Assembly (NCBI GenBank): GCA_002350705.1
Contig: DEFH01000053.1
Span: forward strand, 125,215 to 189,214
Length of the DNA: 64,000 bases
Source: Ruminococcaceae bacterium UBA2857
GTDB lineage: Bacteria; Bacillota; Clostridia; Oscillospirales; Acutalibacteraceae
Reading direction: 5' to 3'
The notes under the pieces are model-generated. The model saw only the letters and a list, made by a program, of their open reading frames with translations. It did not search any database and had not been told where the DNA came from. Both the position numbers and the translations under genes were made by a program. Below are positions 24,224 through 32,531 of the stretch, piece after piece (position 1 is the first letter of the stretch; every line of letters starts with the position of its first letter).

Positions 24224-25003
24224 ATGTTCACAAAAGGTATCAATGAATTTATGTATTATGTTCCTTTCCTGAAAGAGATTATCAAAAGGGACTTTAAAAA
24301 GAAATATTATAAATCCGTTCTGGGTGTCGCATGGTCCATGCTTAGTCCTCTGCTGATGATGGTGGTCATTACGATTATTTTTTCAACGCTTTTTAAGAGA
24401 GAGATTCCCTATTATCCGTCTTATTGGCTGGGAGGAAACCTGTTGTTTGCGTTTGCTATGGACGGCACCAACAGTGCGATGAACAGTATGGTCAACAATG
24501 CCTCCATGATTAAAAAAATGAAGATTCCGAATTATTTTTTCTGTATTTCCGGTGTTACACAGCATTTTATTACGGTCATTTTTTCACTTGTACCATATTT
24601 TGTCGTGTCAATGCTGATTGGTGTACCGCTGAGCTGGAAAATGCTGTTGATTTTCTTTCCGATTATACTGGTATATATCTTCACGCTGGGACTGGGAATG
24701 TTCCTTTGTGCCTACGGTACATTTCTGAGAGACCTCAATTATCTGTATCACATTGTAAGAAGAGTCTGGCTGTATGTGACACCGATTTTTTATCCGATTG
24801 ACATTATCCCGGAACAGTTCCGCTTTTTGTTTGAGCTGAATCCTATTTATGTGTATATTTCCATTTTCCGTGATTTTGCACTCAATGATACCATGCCTTC
24901 GGAGAGAATGATTATTGTTGCTACTTTTTACAGTATCCTGACGCTGATTCTGGGCATTACGACATTCAGGGAAAAGGAAGACCGTTTCTTCCTGTATATA
25001 TGA
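24224..25003 (+). CDS. polysaccharide ABC exporter permease (Wzm/TagG-like)
   Basis: 259 aa, six hydrophobic segments, ABC2 membrane fold. Characteristic segments: the amphipathic N-terminus IIKRDFKKKYYKSVLGVAWSM, SMIKKMKIPNYFF (coupling region), GTFLRDLNYL and the end ITTFREKEDRFFLYI, which are typical of Wzm and TagG permeases. Works with the ATPase encoded 9 bases downstream to flip undecaprenyl-linked polymers. The SD is GGGAG before the ATG. Confidence 0.9.
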   Translation: MFTKGINEFMYYVPFLKEIIKRDFKKKYYKSVLGVAWSMLSPLLMMVVITIIFSTLFKREIPYYPSYWLGGNLLFAFAMDGTNSAMNSMVNNASMIKKMKIPNYFFCISGVTQHFITVIFSLVPYFVVSMLIGVPLSWKMLLIFFPIILVYIFTLGLGMFLCAYGTFLRDLNYLYHIVRRVWLYVTPIFYPIDIIPEQFRFLFELNPIYVYISIFRDFALNDTMPSERMIIVATFYSILTLILGITTFREKEDRFFLYI

Positions 25004-25012
25004 GGTGAAAAA

Positions 25013-25837
25013 ATGATGATAGATATTTCAAGGGAAGCGGTAGAAATTGTCAATCCTGTGATTAACAGGAGTCTGAGAACGGATGATTTGGATGATGAGG
25101 AAATTTGTATTGATGTACGCAACGTGTCCGTACTGTTCAATCTCAGCAAAAACCGTGAAGACGGTCTGAAAGAATATTTTATTAACAGAATTAAGGGCAA
25201 AGTGGGCTATGATGAATTCTGGGCACTGCGAAATATCAGCCTTCAGGTGCATAAAGGAGATGCCCTGGCTTTTATCGGACGCAACGGCTCAGGCAAATCC
25301 ACTCTGCTGAAAACCATTGCAGGCATTATCAAGCCCACACGAGGCAGCATTACAGTCAACGGCACAATTGCACCGTTGATTGAAATCAGCGGCGGTTTTG
25401 ACCGTTCTCTTTCGGCAAGGGAAAATATCTTTCTTGTGGGAGCCATGCACGGACACACCAAAAAATATATGAAAAAGCGTTTTGATGAAATTGTGGAATT
25501 TGCCGAAATACAGCGTTTTGTAGATGTGCCGATGAAAAACTATTCTTCGGGTATGGTGGCAAGACTGGGATTCGCACTGGCAACCTGTGTCAATGCAGAT
25601 ATTATCATTGCAGATGAAGTCCTGTCTGTCGGTGATGCCAAATTCCGCATGAAGTGTGAGGAACGTATTCAGCAAATGCTGAAAGCAGGAACCACGATTT
25701 TATATGTATCGCACAGTGCCGCACAGGTGAAAAAAATCTGCCGTACAGCGGTATGGCTTGACAAGGGACAAATTATTGATACGGGTACGGCTGCGGAAAT
25801 CAGTGATAAATATATGCAGTCTCTGAAAAAGGAATGA
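25013..25837 (+). CDS. polysaccharide ABC exporter ATPase (Wzt/TagH-like)
   Basis: 274 aa. N-terminal extension of about 40 residues, then the ABC domain: Walker A GRNGSGKST, Q-loop region ISGGFDRSLSARENIF, signature YSSGMVARLGFA, Walker B DIIIADEVLSVGD and switch His in VSHSAAQV. The end at YMQSLKKE leaves no room for the C-terminal carbohydrate-binding domain of Wzt from O8/O9a systems, so it is of the short type (TagH core or KpsT-like). Partner of the upstream permease. Confidence 0.92.
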   Translation: MMIDISREAVEIVNPVINRSLRTDDLDDEEICIDVRNVSVLFNLSKNREDGLKEYFINRIKGKVGYDEFWALRNISLQVHKGDALAFIGRNGSGKSTLLKTIAGIIKPTRGSITVNGTIAPLIEISGGFDRSLSARENIFLVGAMHGHTKKYMKKRFDEIVEFAEIQRFVDVPMKNYSSGMVARLGFALATCVNADIIIADEVLSVGDAKFRMKCEERIQQMLKAGTTILYVSHSAAQVKKICRTAVWLDKGQIIDTGTAAEISDKYMQSLKKE

Positions 25838-25843
25838 TATAGT

Positions 25844-26950
25844 TTGAAAAAAATCCTGATTTGTGCATCGAGAGTGTCGCATATCCTGAATTTTCACCTG
25901 CCCTACATACAGTATTTTAAGAATAGGGGATATATCGTGGATATTGCCGTGCAGGGTATGACCGATCACCCGTTGATTGACCACTGCTATGATATGCGGT
26001 TTACCAAAAATCCTCTGTCGCCTGACAATCTCAGAACCATCCGTCAGCTCAGACAACTGATTGTTGTCAACGGATATGATATGATGTATTCCAATTCCAC
26101 GCTTGCGGGAGCAGCAGCAAGGCTGGCTGTCAAGGGAATGAAACAGAGACCGTATTGTATACATATCTCACATGGGTATATGTTCAAAGAGCATGGCGGT
26201 TTAAAATCCCGTGTCTATTTGTATGCGGAAAAGCTGACAAAAAATGTTACGGATGATTTAATTGTGATGAATCGGGAAGATTGGACACTTGCCCGGAAAT
26301 ATCAGCTGGGAAAGAAGATACATTATATATATGGCATGGGATTGGATGAAGAAAAATTTCCTGTCATCTCACAGAAAGAAAAAAAACGTATCCGACACTC
26401 TATGAATATTTCCGACAGTGACAAAATGCTCCTGTGTGTGGGAGAATTTTCCGACAGAAAAAATCAGACTGCCATTATTACAGCTTTGAATGATTTGGTG
26501 AAAATACATAAAAATATTATGCTGGTGCTGGCAGGAGAGGGAAACACGCTGGAAAGCTGCCGACAGCTTGTACATGAATATGAATTGGACAGATATGTTC
26601 GTTTTCGGGGACAGGTGCAGGACACAGCACCGCTTTACAGGTGCAGTGATTTGCTTGTTACAGCCGCAAAAATGGAAGGCTTGCCGTTCAATGTCATGGA
26701 AGCATTGTACTGTGGGGTGCCTGTTGTGGCAAGCTCCGTCAAAGGTCATGCCGACCTGATACGCAATGGCGAAAACGGCTTGCTGACAGATCATCTTTTG
26801 CAGTCGCTTGACAGAATTCTGTCAGACAGTGCCTTGTATGAAAAACTGAAAGCCAATGCCTTTCTTGACGAAAAATATCTGCTGAAAAACGCTCAGCCTG
26901 CACTTTTGAAAATACTTGACAGGGAATACAGGGAGGAGATCACCGTATGA
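25844..26950 (+). CDS. glycosyltransferase family 4 protein
   Basis: 368 aa, TTG start after AAAAAGGAA with a slightly long spacing. N-terminal Rossmann half KKILICASRVSHILNFHLPY, hydrophobic hinge HISHGYMFKEHG, and the GT4 C-terminal half with LLCVGEFSDRKNQTAIITAL, LVLAGEGNTLES and the nucleotide-sugar motif AAKMEGLPFNVMEALYCGVPVVAS, containing the ExFGxxxxE-like Glu pair. It resembles WbuB/EpsF-type enzymes that extend lipid-linked glycans in the cytoplasm. Follows the exporter directly and overlaps the next gene by 4 bases. Confidence 0.88.
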   Translation: MKKILICASRVSHILNFHLPYIQYFKNRGYIVDIAVQGMTDHPLIDHCYDMRFTKNPLSPDNLRTIRQLRQLIVVNGYDMMYSNSTLAGAAARLAVKGMKQRPYCIHISHGYMFKEHGGLKSRVYLYAEKLTKNVTDDLIVMNREDWTLARKYQLGKKIHYIYGMGLDEEKFPVISQKEKKRIRHSMNISDSDKMLLCVGEFSDRKNQTAIITALNDLVKIHKNIMLVLAGEGNTLESCRQLVHEYELDRYVRFRGQVQDTAPLYRCSDLLVTAAKMEGLPFNVMEALYCGVPVVASSVKGHADLIRNGENGLLTDHLLQSLDRILSDSALYEKLKANAFLDEKYLLKNAQPALLKILDREYREEITV

Positions 26951-28215
26951 AAAAACAGCTCATCTGCATGGTTTTGATATTGGCAGCCGTTTGCTGTATG
27001 TTTGGTATCTGTGCCCATGCGGAAGAAGATCGGCTCACCATGAATATGGAAACCGTCAATCTTTATATAAACCAAAGCTATCAGCTCTGGGCAACGGGAA
27101 CTACAGAAGAAGTTCTGTTTCACTCGGAAAATACCAAAATTGCCGAAGTCAGCGGTGACGGAGTCGTGACAGCTAAGGCTCTCGGCACCACAAAAATTAT
27201 TGTACAGACCGATTCGGGAATGACAGCAGAGTGTACCGTCAATGTTCTCAACGGTGTTTCTCCGAAAGAACTGATACTCAATACACAGGATATTACGCTC
27301 AAAGAGGGAGAAAGCTACACTCTCAAAGCGGAAATCAAACCTGCCGAAGCAAGTCAGACAATGACTTTTACAAGCTCCGACAATGCCGTGGTACGGGTGG
27401 ACAAGAACGGCTATATGAAAGCCCTCAAAGCGGGTGTGGCTGTCATTACCGTGACAACCTCCAGTGATGCCGTTTCCAAAAAGTGCATTGTCAAAGTCAA
27501 TGCCGATACAGAAACCGAACAAACAGCCGTTACGGTCAAAGGTTCTCTATACAGCATTACAGGCGAAAAAAAAACGCAGATGTTTGTGGAACTCCGCAAT
27601 TCAAGCGGATTCAAGCGTGTGGAAACAGATGAAAACGGTATGTTTTCCGTTCAGAAAGTCAGGCAGGGAGATTATGCTTTGCTCGTGTACAAGGGCGAAA
27701 AGGATGTCAACCCCGTTTCCAAAGCACAGATTTCCGTTGGCATCTATCATCTGAATATTTCCTGTATTATGAACGGCAGTGAACTGGTTGTTTTGTATCA
27801 GAAAAACAATACCGATTCGGAAATCAAGGAATTGATTCTCACTTCCAAAGAAGTGTCCCTGCATAAAGGGGAAACTTATGATATGAATTACTATGCACGT
27901 CCGTCAGGTGCGGTACTTCCCACCGTGATGGGCGTATCCCAGGATGAAACCATTGCAGCGGTAGATGCCGACGGACGTATTACAGCCCTTTCCGAGGGAA
28001 AAACAAGCATTACTTTTTCTACGCTGGACGGCAGACTCTCTCAGACGTGTCAGGTAGTTGTATCGGATTCCGACGGCAACCGATACAGCGGAGTGATAAT
28101 TGCTGTGGAAAGTATACTGTTACTGGTGTTTGTGGGAGGGTTTCTGATTCGCTATCGCAAATTTATGAAACGCAGGGAAAAAGAAGAATTTGGTTTTGAT
28201 GAAGGAGATGAATGA
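26947..28215 (+). CDS. Big_2 Ig-like membrane-anchored surface protein
   Basis: 422 aa. Signal peptide (KKQLICMVLILAAVCCMFGICAHA), three Big_2-like Ig domains (about residues 28-110, 110-190 and 290-370; each with VVTAKALGTTKIIV or similar), a middle segment of about 90 residues that resembles a carboxypeptidase-regulatory or SdrD-B type beta fold (VKGSLYSITGEKKTQMFVELR...VRQGDYALLVYKG), and a C-terminal helix followed by a basic cytoplasmic tail (YRKFMKRREKEE). It overlaps the glycosyltransferase gene by 4 bases, so it is coexpressed with the polysaccharide export genes; it may act in holding or shaping the polymer at the surface (inference). Confidence 0.85.
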   Translation: MKKQLICMVLILAAVCCMFGICAHAEEDRLTMNMETVNLYINQSYQLWATGTTEEVLFHSENTKIAEVSGDGVVTAKALGTTKIIVQTDSGMTAECTVNVLNGVSPKELILNTQDITLKEGESYTLKAEIKPAEASQTMTFTSSDNAVVRVDKNGYMKALKAGVAVITVTTSSDAVSKKCIVKVNADTETEQTAVTVKGSLYSITGEKKTQMFVELRNSSGFKRVETDENGMFSVQKVRQGDYALLVYKGEKDVNPVSKAQISVGIYHLNISCIMNGSELVVLYQKNNTDSEIKELILTSKEVSLHKGETYDMNYYARPSGAVLPTVMGVSQDETIAAVDADGRITALSEGKTSITFSTLDGRLSQTCQVVVSDSDGNRYSGVIIAVESILLLVFVGGFLIRYRKFMKRREKEEFGFDEGDE

Positions 28216-28216
28216 C

Positions 28217-28915
28217 ATGATTCTTGCAGGAATCGTGGCAGGCGGAACAGGCTCCCGTATGGGAAACAGTGAACTGCCAAAACAGTTTTTGGAGCTTGCG
28301 GATAAGCCTGTATGGATTTATACGACCGAAAAGTTTGTGCCATATACCGATTTTATCATCATTGGCATGAATCCCGACTGGCTGGAATATGCACAGGCAC
28401 AGAGACAAAAATATTTCCCCGACAGTGCCCCAATCGCAGTAATTGCGGGGGGTTCGGACAGGAATGAAACTGTCGGCAATATGATCGCTTTTGCACAACA
28501 GAATCTGCATTGTCAAAACAACGATATTATTTTAACACATGACGCTGTCAGACCGTTTGTGACAGAAAAAATGATACGGGACAGTCTTTCTCTCATTGAA
28601 CAGTGTGATATTTGTACGACAGCTATTCCTGCCACAGATACGATTGCCGTATCACATGACGGCAGTTGTGCCGACAGTTTCCCCGACCGTTCCGAAATGT
28701 TTCTGGTGCAGACTCCTCAGACATTCCGTATCGGTGATTTCAGCCGGATTTATGATACTCTTTCCGACGACGAAAAAAAAAGTGCGACAGATGTGTGCCG
28801 TCTGTTTCAGTCCAGAGGAAAAAAGGTCATGCTTACACAGGGAAGTCCCTCCAATATCAAACTGACCTATCCGCAGGACTATCAGACAGCTCAACTGATC
28901 GCAAAATCTTTTTAA
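28217..28915 (+). CDS. IspD/TarI family cytidylyltransferase
   Basis: 232 aa from the ATG 10 bases after GGAG; an in-frame ATG at 28208 touches the SD. The sequence AGIVAGGTGSRMGNSELPKQF contains the nucleotide-binding Gly and Lys, and THDAVRPFV the metal Asp. The form GGTGSRMGN...PKQF is nearer to ribitol-5-phosphate cytidylyltransferase (TarI) than to MEP cytidylyltransferase (IspD), and it sits at the end of a polysaccharide operon. No tarJ or ribitol-phosphate polymerase is present. CDP-activated polyol for the surface polymer is the more likely role, but IspD cannot be excluded. Confidence 0.8.
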   Translation: MILAGIVAGGTGSRMGNSELPKQFLELADKPVWIYTTEKFVPYTDFIIIGMNPDWLEYAQAQRQKYFPDSAPIAVIAGGSDRNETVGNMIAFAQQNLHCQNNDIILTHDAVRPFVTEKMIRDSLSLIEQCDICTTAIPATDTIAVSHDGSCADSFPDRSEMFLVQTPQTFRIGDFSRIYDTLSDDEKKSATDVCRLFQSRGKKVMLTQGSPSNIKLTYPQDYQTAQLIAKSF

Positions 28916-28923
28916 TACTTCCC

Positions 28924-28965
28924 AAGCCGGTAAAACTTGTATGGAATAACAAGTTTTACCGGCTT
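28924..28965 (+). terminator. terminator-like hairpin after the polysaccharide operon
   Basis: Long stem AAGCCGGTAAAACTTGT / ACAAGTTTTACCGGCTT with a loop of 8. The tail TTTCGTG is weakly T-rich. Confidence 0.75.
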
Positions 28966-28989
28966 TCGTGATATGAAACAAGAATCATG

Positions 28990-29009
28990 AATAATATTTT
29001 AATATTATT
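28990..29009. promoter_or_regulatory. perfect palindrome upstream of the V-ATPase promoter
   Basis: AATAATATT (28990-28998) / AATATTATT (29001-29009), 9-bp arms with 2-base centre, ending about 10 bases before the -35 box. Being AT-only it could be chance, but position and perfection suggest a protein site. Confidence 0.35.
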
Positions 29010-29018
29010 TTTCAGACG

Positions 29019-29047
29019 TTGATTTTTGTTGAAAAATATGGTTTAAT
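29019..29047 (+). promoter_or_regulatory. promoter of the V-type ATPase operon
   Basis: TTGATT (29019-29024), 17-base spacer, TTTAAT (29042-29047). Confidence 0.45.
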
Positions 29048-29093
29048 ATAAACGGCATATTTTTTATTATCAGAAATCAGGGGAGGGAAATGT

Positions 29094-29405
29094 ATGGCGA
29101 GTGAGCTTATCAAGGCAGTGTTGGAGGCTGAGGAGGAATGCAGAAAAAAAGAATCCGAGGCAAAAAAACAGGCTGAGATAAAAAAGCAGAATGCACAGCA
29201 AAAGGCTAAGGAAATTGTCGCTGATGCCGAAAAACAGGTGGAAAAAATGCTCAAGGATGACTACCGTGCCATTTCGGGCAGCAGTGAAAGGCAGTTGGAA
29301 AAGGAAAAGGCAAAAACTCAAAAAGAATGTGATGAGCTTTCTGAAAAAGCCGCTAAAAATCTCGACAGAGTGACCAGGCTTGTGATAGAAATGCTGACAT
29401 CATAA
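29094..29405 (+). CDS. V-type ATPase peripheral stalk subunit G/H
   Basis: 103 aa, ATG after GGGGAGGG. The sequence is a nearly continuous charged helix (EEECRKKESEAKKQAEIKK, EIVADAEKQVEKMLKD), typical of the G/H subunit (NtpF in Enterococcus hirae naming) that pairs with subunit E to form the peripheral stalk. It stands at the operon head, as ntpF does in E. hirae. Sequence identity in this family is always low, so the call depends partly on position. Confidence 0.8.
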   Translation: MASELIKAVLEAEEECRKKESEAKKQAEIKKQNAQQKAKEIVADAEKQVEKMLKDDYRAISGSSERQLEKEKAKTQKECDELSEKAAKNLDRVTRLVIEMLTS

Positions 29406-29445
29406 AACAGCAAAAATCAATGAAATAAAGTGTGGTGATTACGAT

Positions 29446-31425
29446 TTGTCAAAGCTGAAAATGAAAGCAGTCAGAATCATTGCTCTCAAACAGGACAGAA
29501 AACGTCTTCTGGAACATCTTCAGGACTCCGCTCTTGTCCATGTGAAGCATACAGAGGTACAGGACGGCTTTCAAAGAACGGATACCTCTTCACAGCTCCG
29601 ACAGTTTGAAAAAAATGCGGAACTGATGGAAAAATCTCTCAAAATACTGGGCAATATTGCTCCCGAGAAAAAAGGATTTCTTTCAGGCTTTAAGGGCAGA
29701 CGTGAGATTGACTCCGATGAAATCGGCAAAATTGCTCTCCAATCGGGCAGAATGATTGGAATATGCGGAAAAATCAGCAAGCTGGATGCTCAGATAACAG
29801 ACAATACGGCAGAACAGGCAAGAATCAGAACTTTGCTTGCTCAACTGGAACCTTGGAAAAAACTGGATATTCCGCTCAATACGTCAGATACGGCTTCTAT
29901 GGCGGTGCTGATAGGTACGCTTCCAAAGGAATATGATGATACCTCTCTTGCGGAAGTGCTGGCGGAAAAAGATCCTGAATTGGTGTTTGAAACGGAAGTC
30001 ATCTATTCTTCCTCTAACCTGACAAGCGTTGTGGTGTATACTCCTAAACAGCAGAAAGACCGTGCGGAGCTGCTTCTCAGAGGAATCGGCTTTTCACGTC
30101 CCCTGAATCCGACTTCCAAAACGCCTCTTGACAAAGCAAAGCGTCTGACACAGAAAAGTGCGGATCTGAAAGAAAAAAATGAGGAACTGAAAAACGAGAT
30201 TGCAAAATATGCCGAATATCGTGACAGTATCCGTGATACACAGGACTATTTTGAGCTTCGTGCCGAAAAGTACAGAGTTATTGCAGAGCTTGACCAGTCA
30301 GAACATATTTTTGTACTGAACGGTTATATTCCGGAGGAAGACTGCGGAAAACTGGAAACCATCTGTCAGAAAATACCGTCATGTGTCCTGGAATTTGAGG
30401 AAGCAGATGAAAATGCTCCCGTTAAGCTCAAAAACAATAAGTTTGCGGAGCCTGCCGAGAGTATTGTGACGATGTATTCTCCTCCGTCACATGACGATAT
30501 TGACCCGACTCCCGTACTGGCATTTTTCTTTTACTTTTTCTTTGGCATGATGTTTTCCGATGCAGGCTACGGACTGTTGTTAGTCATTGCAACGGCTATC
30601 GGCATTAAAGTCTTCAAGCCTGACAAAAAAATGTATAACAATCTGAAACTGTTCCAGTATTGCGGTATTTCTACCATATTCTGGGGACTGATTTTCGGCA
30701 GTGTGTTCGGTGATGCCCCTGTCGTATTCTACAAACTGTTCACGGGCAATGAGATTACCATGAAACAGTTGATGCCATGGATGCTCGATACACAAAAGGA
30801 TGCCTTGTTCATTATGATTATGTCCATTGCCTTCGGACTGGTTCATGTACTTGTCGGAATGGGCTGTAAGTTCTATGTGTGTCTCAAACAGAAAAAATAT
30901 GCGGAAGCCTTTTTTGATACAGGCTTGTGGATGATGTTGTTGGTGGGATTTGCCATTCTGGCGGCAGGCATGGCGATCGGTCAAATATTGGTATACATTG
31001 GTGCAGGCATTGCGATTGCCTGTGCAGTGGGACTTGTCCTGACGCAAGGCCGTGAAAAGAAAGGCATTTTCGGAAAACTGATCGGCGGTGTAGCCTCTTT
31101 GTATGACATTACCAGCTATGTCAGCGATTTGCTGAGTTATTCCAGACTGCTGGCTCTCGGTCTGACGACAGGCGTTATGGCACAGGTTTTCAATATGCTC
31201 TCTACTTTGATGGGAACAAGTGTCATCGGCATTCTCTTTATGATCGTGATTTTTATTGCAGGTCACGCTATCACCATCGGCTTGAATGCACTCGGTTCGT
31301 ATGTGCATACAATGCGTTTGCAGTATGTGGAAATGTTCAGTAAATTCTATGAGGGCGGCGGCAGGCCTTTTGAACCGTTCTCCCTCAAAAGCAAGAATTT
31401 TAAAATCAAAAATACAGATGATTAA
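29446..31425 (+). CDS. ntpI: V-type ATPase subunit I (a-type stator)
   Basis: 659 aa, TTG start after GGTGAT. N-terminal cytoplasmic half of about 330 residues with coiled-coil arms, then about seven to eight membrane helices. The stretch beginning FFFGMMFSDAGYGLLL and the helix SYSRLLALGLTTGVMAQVFN carry the conserved Arg that faces the rotor. The C-terminal end GGGRPFEPFSLKSKNFKI is typical. This subunit forms the ion half-channels. Second gene of the operon. Confidence 0.95.
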   Translation: MSKLKMKAVRIIALKQDRKRLLEHLQDSALVHVKHTEVQDGFQRTDTSSQLRQFEKNAELMEKSLKILGNIAPEKKGFLSGFKGRREIDSDEIGKIALQSGRMIGICGKISKLDAQITDNTAEQARIRTLLAQLEPWKKLDIPLNTSDTASMAVLIGTLPKEYDDTSLAEVLAEKDPELVFETEVIYSSSNLTSVVVYTPKQQKDRAELLLRGIGFSRPLNPTSKTPLDKAKRLTQKSADLKEKNEELKNEIAKYAEYRDSIRDTQDYFELRAEKYRVIAELDQSEHIFVLNGYIPEEDCGKLETICQKIPSCVLEFEEADENAPVKLKNNKFAEPAESIVTMYSPPSHDDIDPTPVLAFFFYFFFGMMFSDAGYGLLLVIATAIGIKVFKPDKKMYNNLKLFQYCGISTIFWGLIFGSVFGDAPVVFYKLFTGNEITMKQLMPWMLDTQKDALFIMIMSIAFGLVHVLVGMGCKFYVCLKQKKYAEAFFDTGLWMMLLVGFAILAAGMAIGQILVYIGAGIAIACAVGLVLTQGREKKGIFGKLIGGVASLYDITSYVSDLLSYSRLLALGLTTGVMAQVFNMLSTLMGTSVIGILFMIVIFIAGHAITIGLNALGSYVHTMRLQYVEMFSKFYEGGGRPFEPFSLKSKNFKIKNTDD

Positions 31426-31444
31426 TTATTGGAGGTAATTTATT

Positions 31445-31918
31445 ATGGGTATGATATTTACAATCGTTGGTATCGCAATCGCAACTGTTCTGGCAGGCAT
31501 CGGCTCTGCCAAAGGTGTAGGAGCTGCTGCACAGGCAGCAATGGGAGTCCTTTCAGAGGATTCCTCTATGTTCGGTAAAATGCTGGTTCTGACACTTCTC
31601 CCCGGTACACAGGGACTTTACGGCTTTATCGTTGCCTTTCTGATGCTGATCGGTGCAGGCGTTCTCGGCGGGGGCGATACTGTTACATGGCAGCAGGGAC
31701 TTGCTTATCTGGGAGCCTCTCTTTCCGTAGGTATCGGCGGTCTGGTATCGGGTATTGCACAGGGTAAAGCCGCTGTTGCAGGTATCAGTATGTGTGCAAA
31801 GGACGAAAAAAACTTCTCTAAAGCAATGGTTTCCATCACACTGGTTGAAATCTATGCACTTCTTGCTTTTATCGTTTCCCTGCTGACCGTTATTTCCATC
31901 CCCAACATTACATTTTAA
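31445..31918 (+). CDS. ntpK: V-type ATPase proteolipid subunit K (rotor)
   Basis: 157 aa, four membrane helices from a duplicated hairpin. It keeps all five side chains that coordinate Na+ in Enterococcus hirae NtpK: Leu52, Thr55 and Gln56 (LPGTQGLYG), Gln106 (SGIAQGKAAV) and the carboxylate Glu135 (LVEIYALL). Only the second hairpin carries the Glu, so each ring subunit binds one ion. This strongly suggests Na+ rather than H+ transport. SD GGAGG. Confidence 0.96.
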   Translation: MGMIFTIVGIAIATVLAGIGSAKGVGAAAQAAMGVLSEDSSMFGKMLVLTLLPGTQGLYGFIVAFLMLIGAGVLGGGDTVTWQQGLAYLGASLSVGIGGLVSGIAQGKAAVAGISMCAKDEKNFSKAMVSITLVEIYALLAFIVSLLTVISIPNITF

Positions 31919-31936
31919 TCAAAGGGTGTGCATGAC

Positions 31937-32521
31937 ATGAGCAACGGAGAAAAAATCCTGTCAGGAATCCGACAGGAATGTGATGAAAAAATAGCCGCTG
32001 TCAATGCCGAAACAGAAACCGCCTGTCAGGAAATTCTTGATTCGGCAAAAAAGCAGGCAAAGGAAATTACAGAAAGTGCCCGCTATCAGCTGGAAGAACA
32101 GTCTGCGAAACTTTTGAAGGCTCACCAGAGCAAGAGTGCACTGGAAAAAAGAAATATGCTTCTCAAAACACGCAGAATGGAAATTGACAAGGCAGTTCAG
32201 GCAATTTTGGCATATATGATCAATCTGCCGGATAAAGTGTATTTTGAACTTGTCTATCAGATGACAAAGCACATCAGTGAAAAAGAGGGCATTGTGTATT
32301 TTAATACCAAAGACCTTGCCAGAGTGCCGAAAAACTTTGAAAGCCGTCTTGCCGAAACGGGAATCCATGCGATTGTTTCCAAAGTGCCCGATGACAGCAT
32401 TGAAAGCGGCTTTATCCTCAAAAACGGTGACATTGAGGAAAATATGAGCTTTGCATCCGTCATAGCAGAGAAACGTGAGGAAATGGAAGACCTGATTGGC
32501 AGAGAGCTGTTTAAAGCATAA
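31937..32521 (+). CDS. ntpE: V-type ATPase subunit E (peripheral stalk)
   Basis: 194 aa from the ATG at 31937, 8 bases after AAAGGGTG; a GTG at 31928 overlaps that SD. The N-terminal half is a long charged helix (ACQEILDSAKKQAKEITESARYQ), and the C-terminal half is globular (SRLAETGIHAIVSKVPDDSIESGFIL), as in other E subunits, which link the stator to the A3B3 head. Position after ntpK matches the E. hirae order. Confidence 0.92.
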   Translation: MSNGEKILSGIRQECDEKIAAVNAETETACQEILDSAKKQAKEITESARYQLEEQSAKLLKAHQSKSALEKRNMLLKTRRMEIDKAVQAILAYMINLPDKVYFELVYQMTKHISEKEGIVYFNTKDLARVPKNFESRLAETGIHAIVSKVPDDSIESGFILKNGDIEENMSFASVIAEKREEMEDLIGRELFKA

Positions 32522-32531
32522 GGAGGGGACT

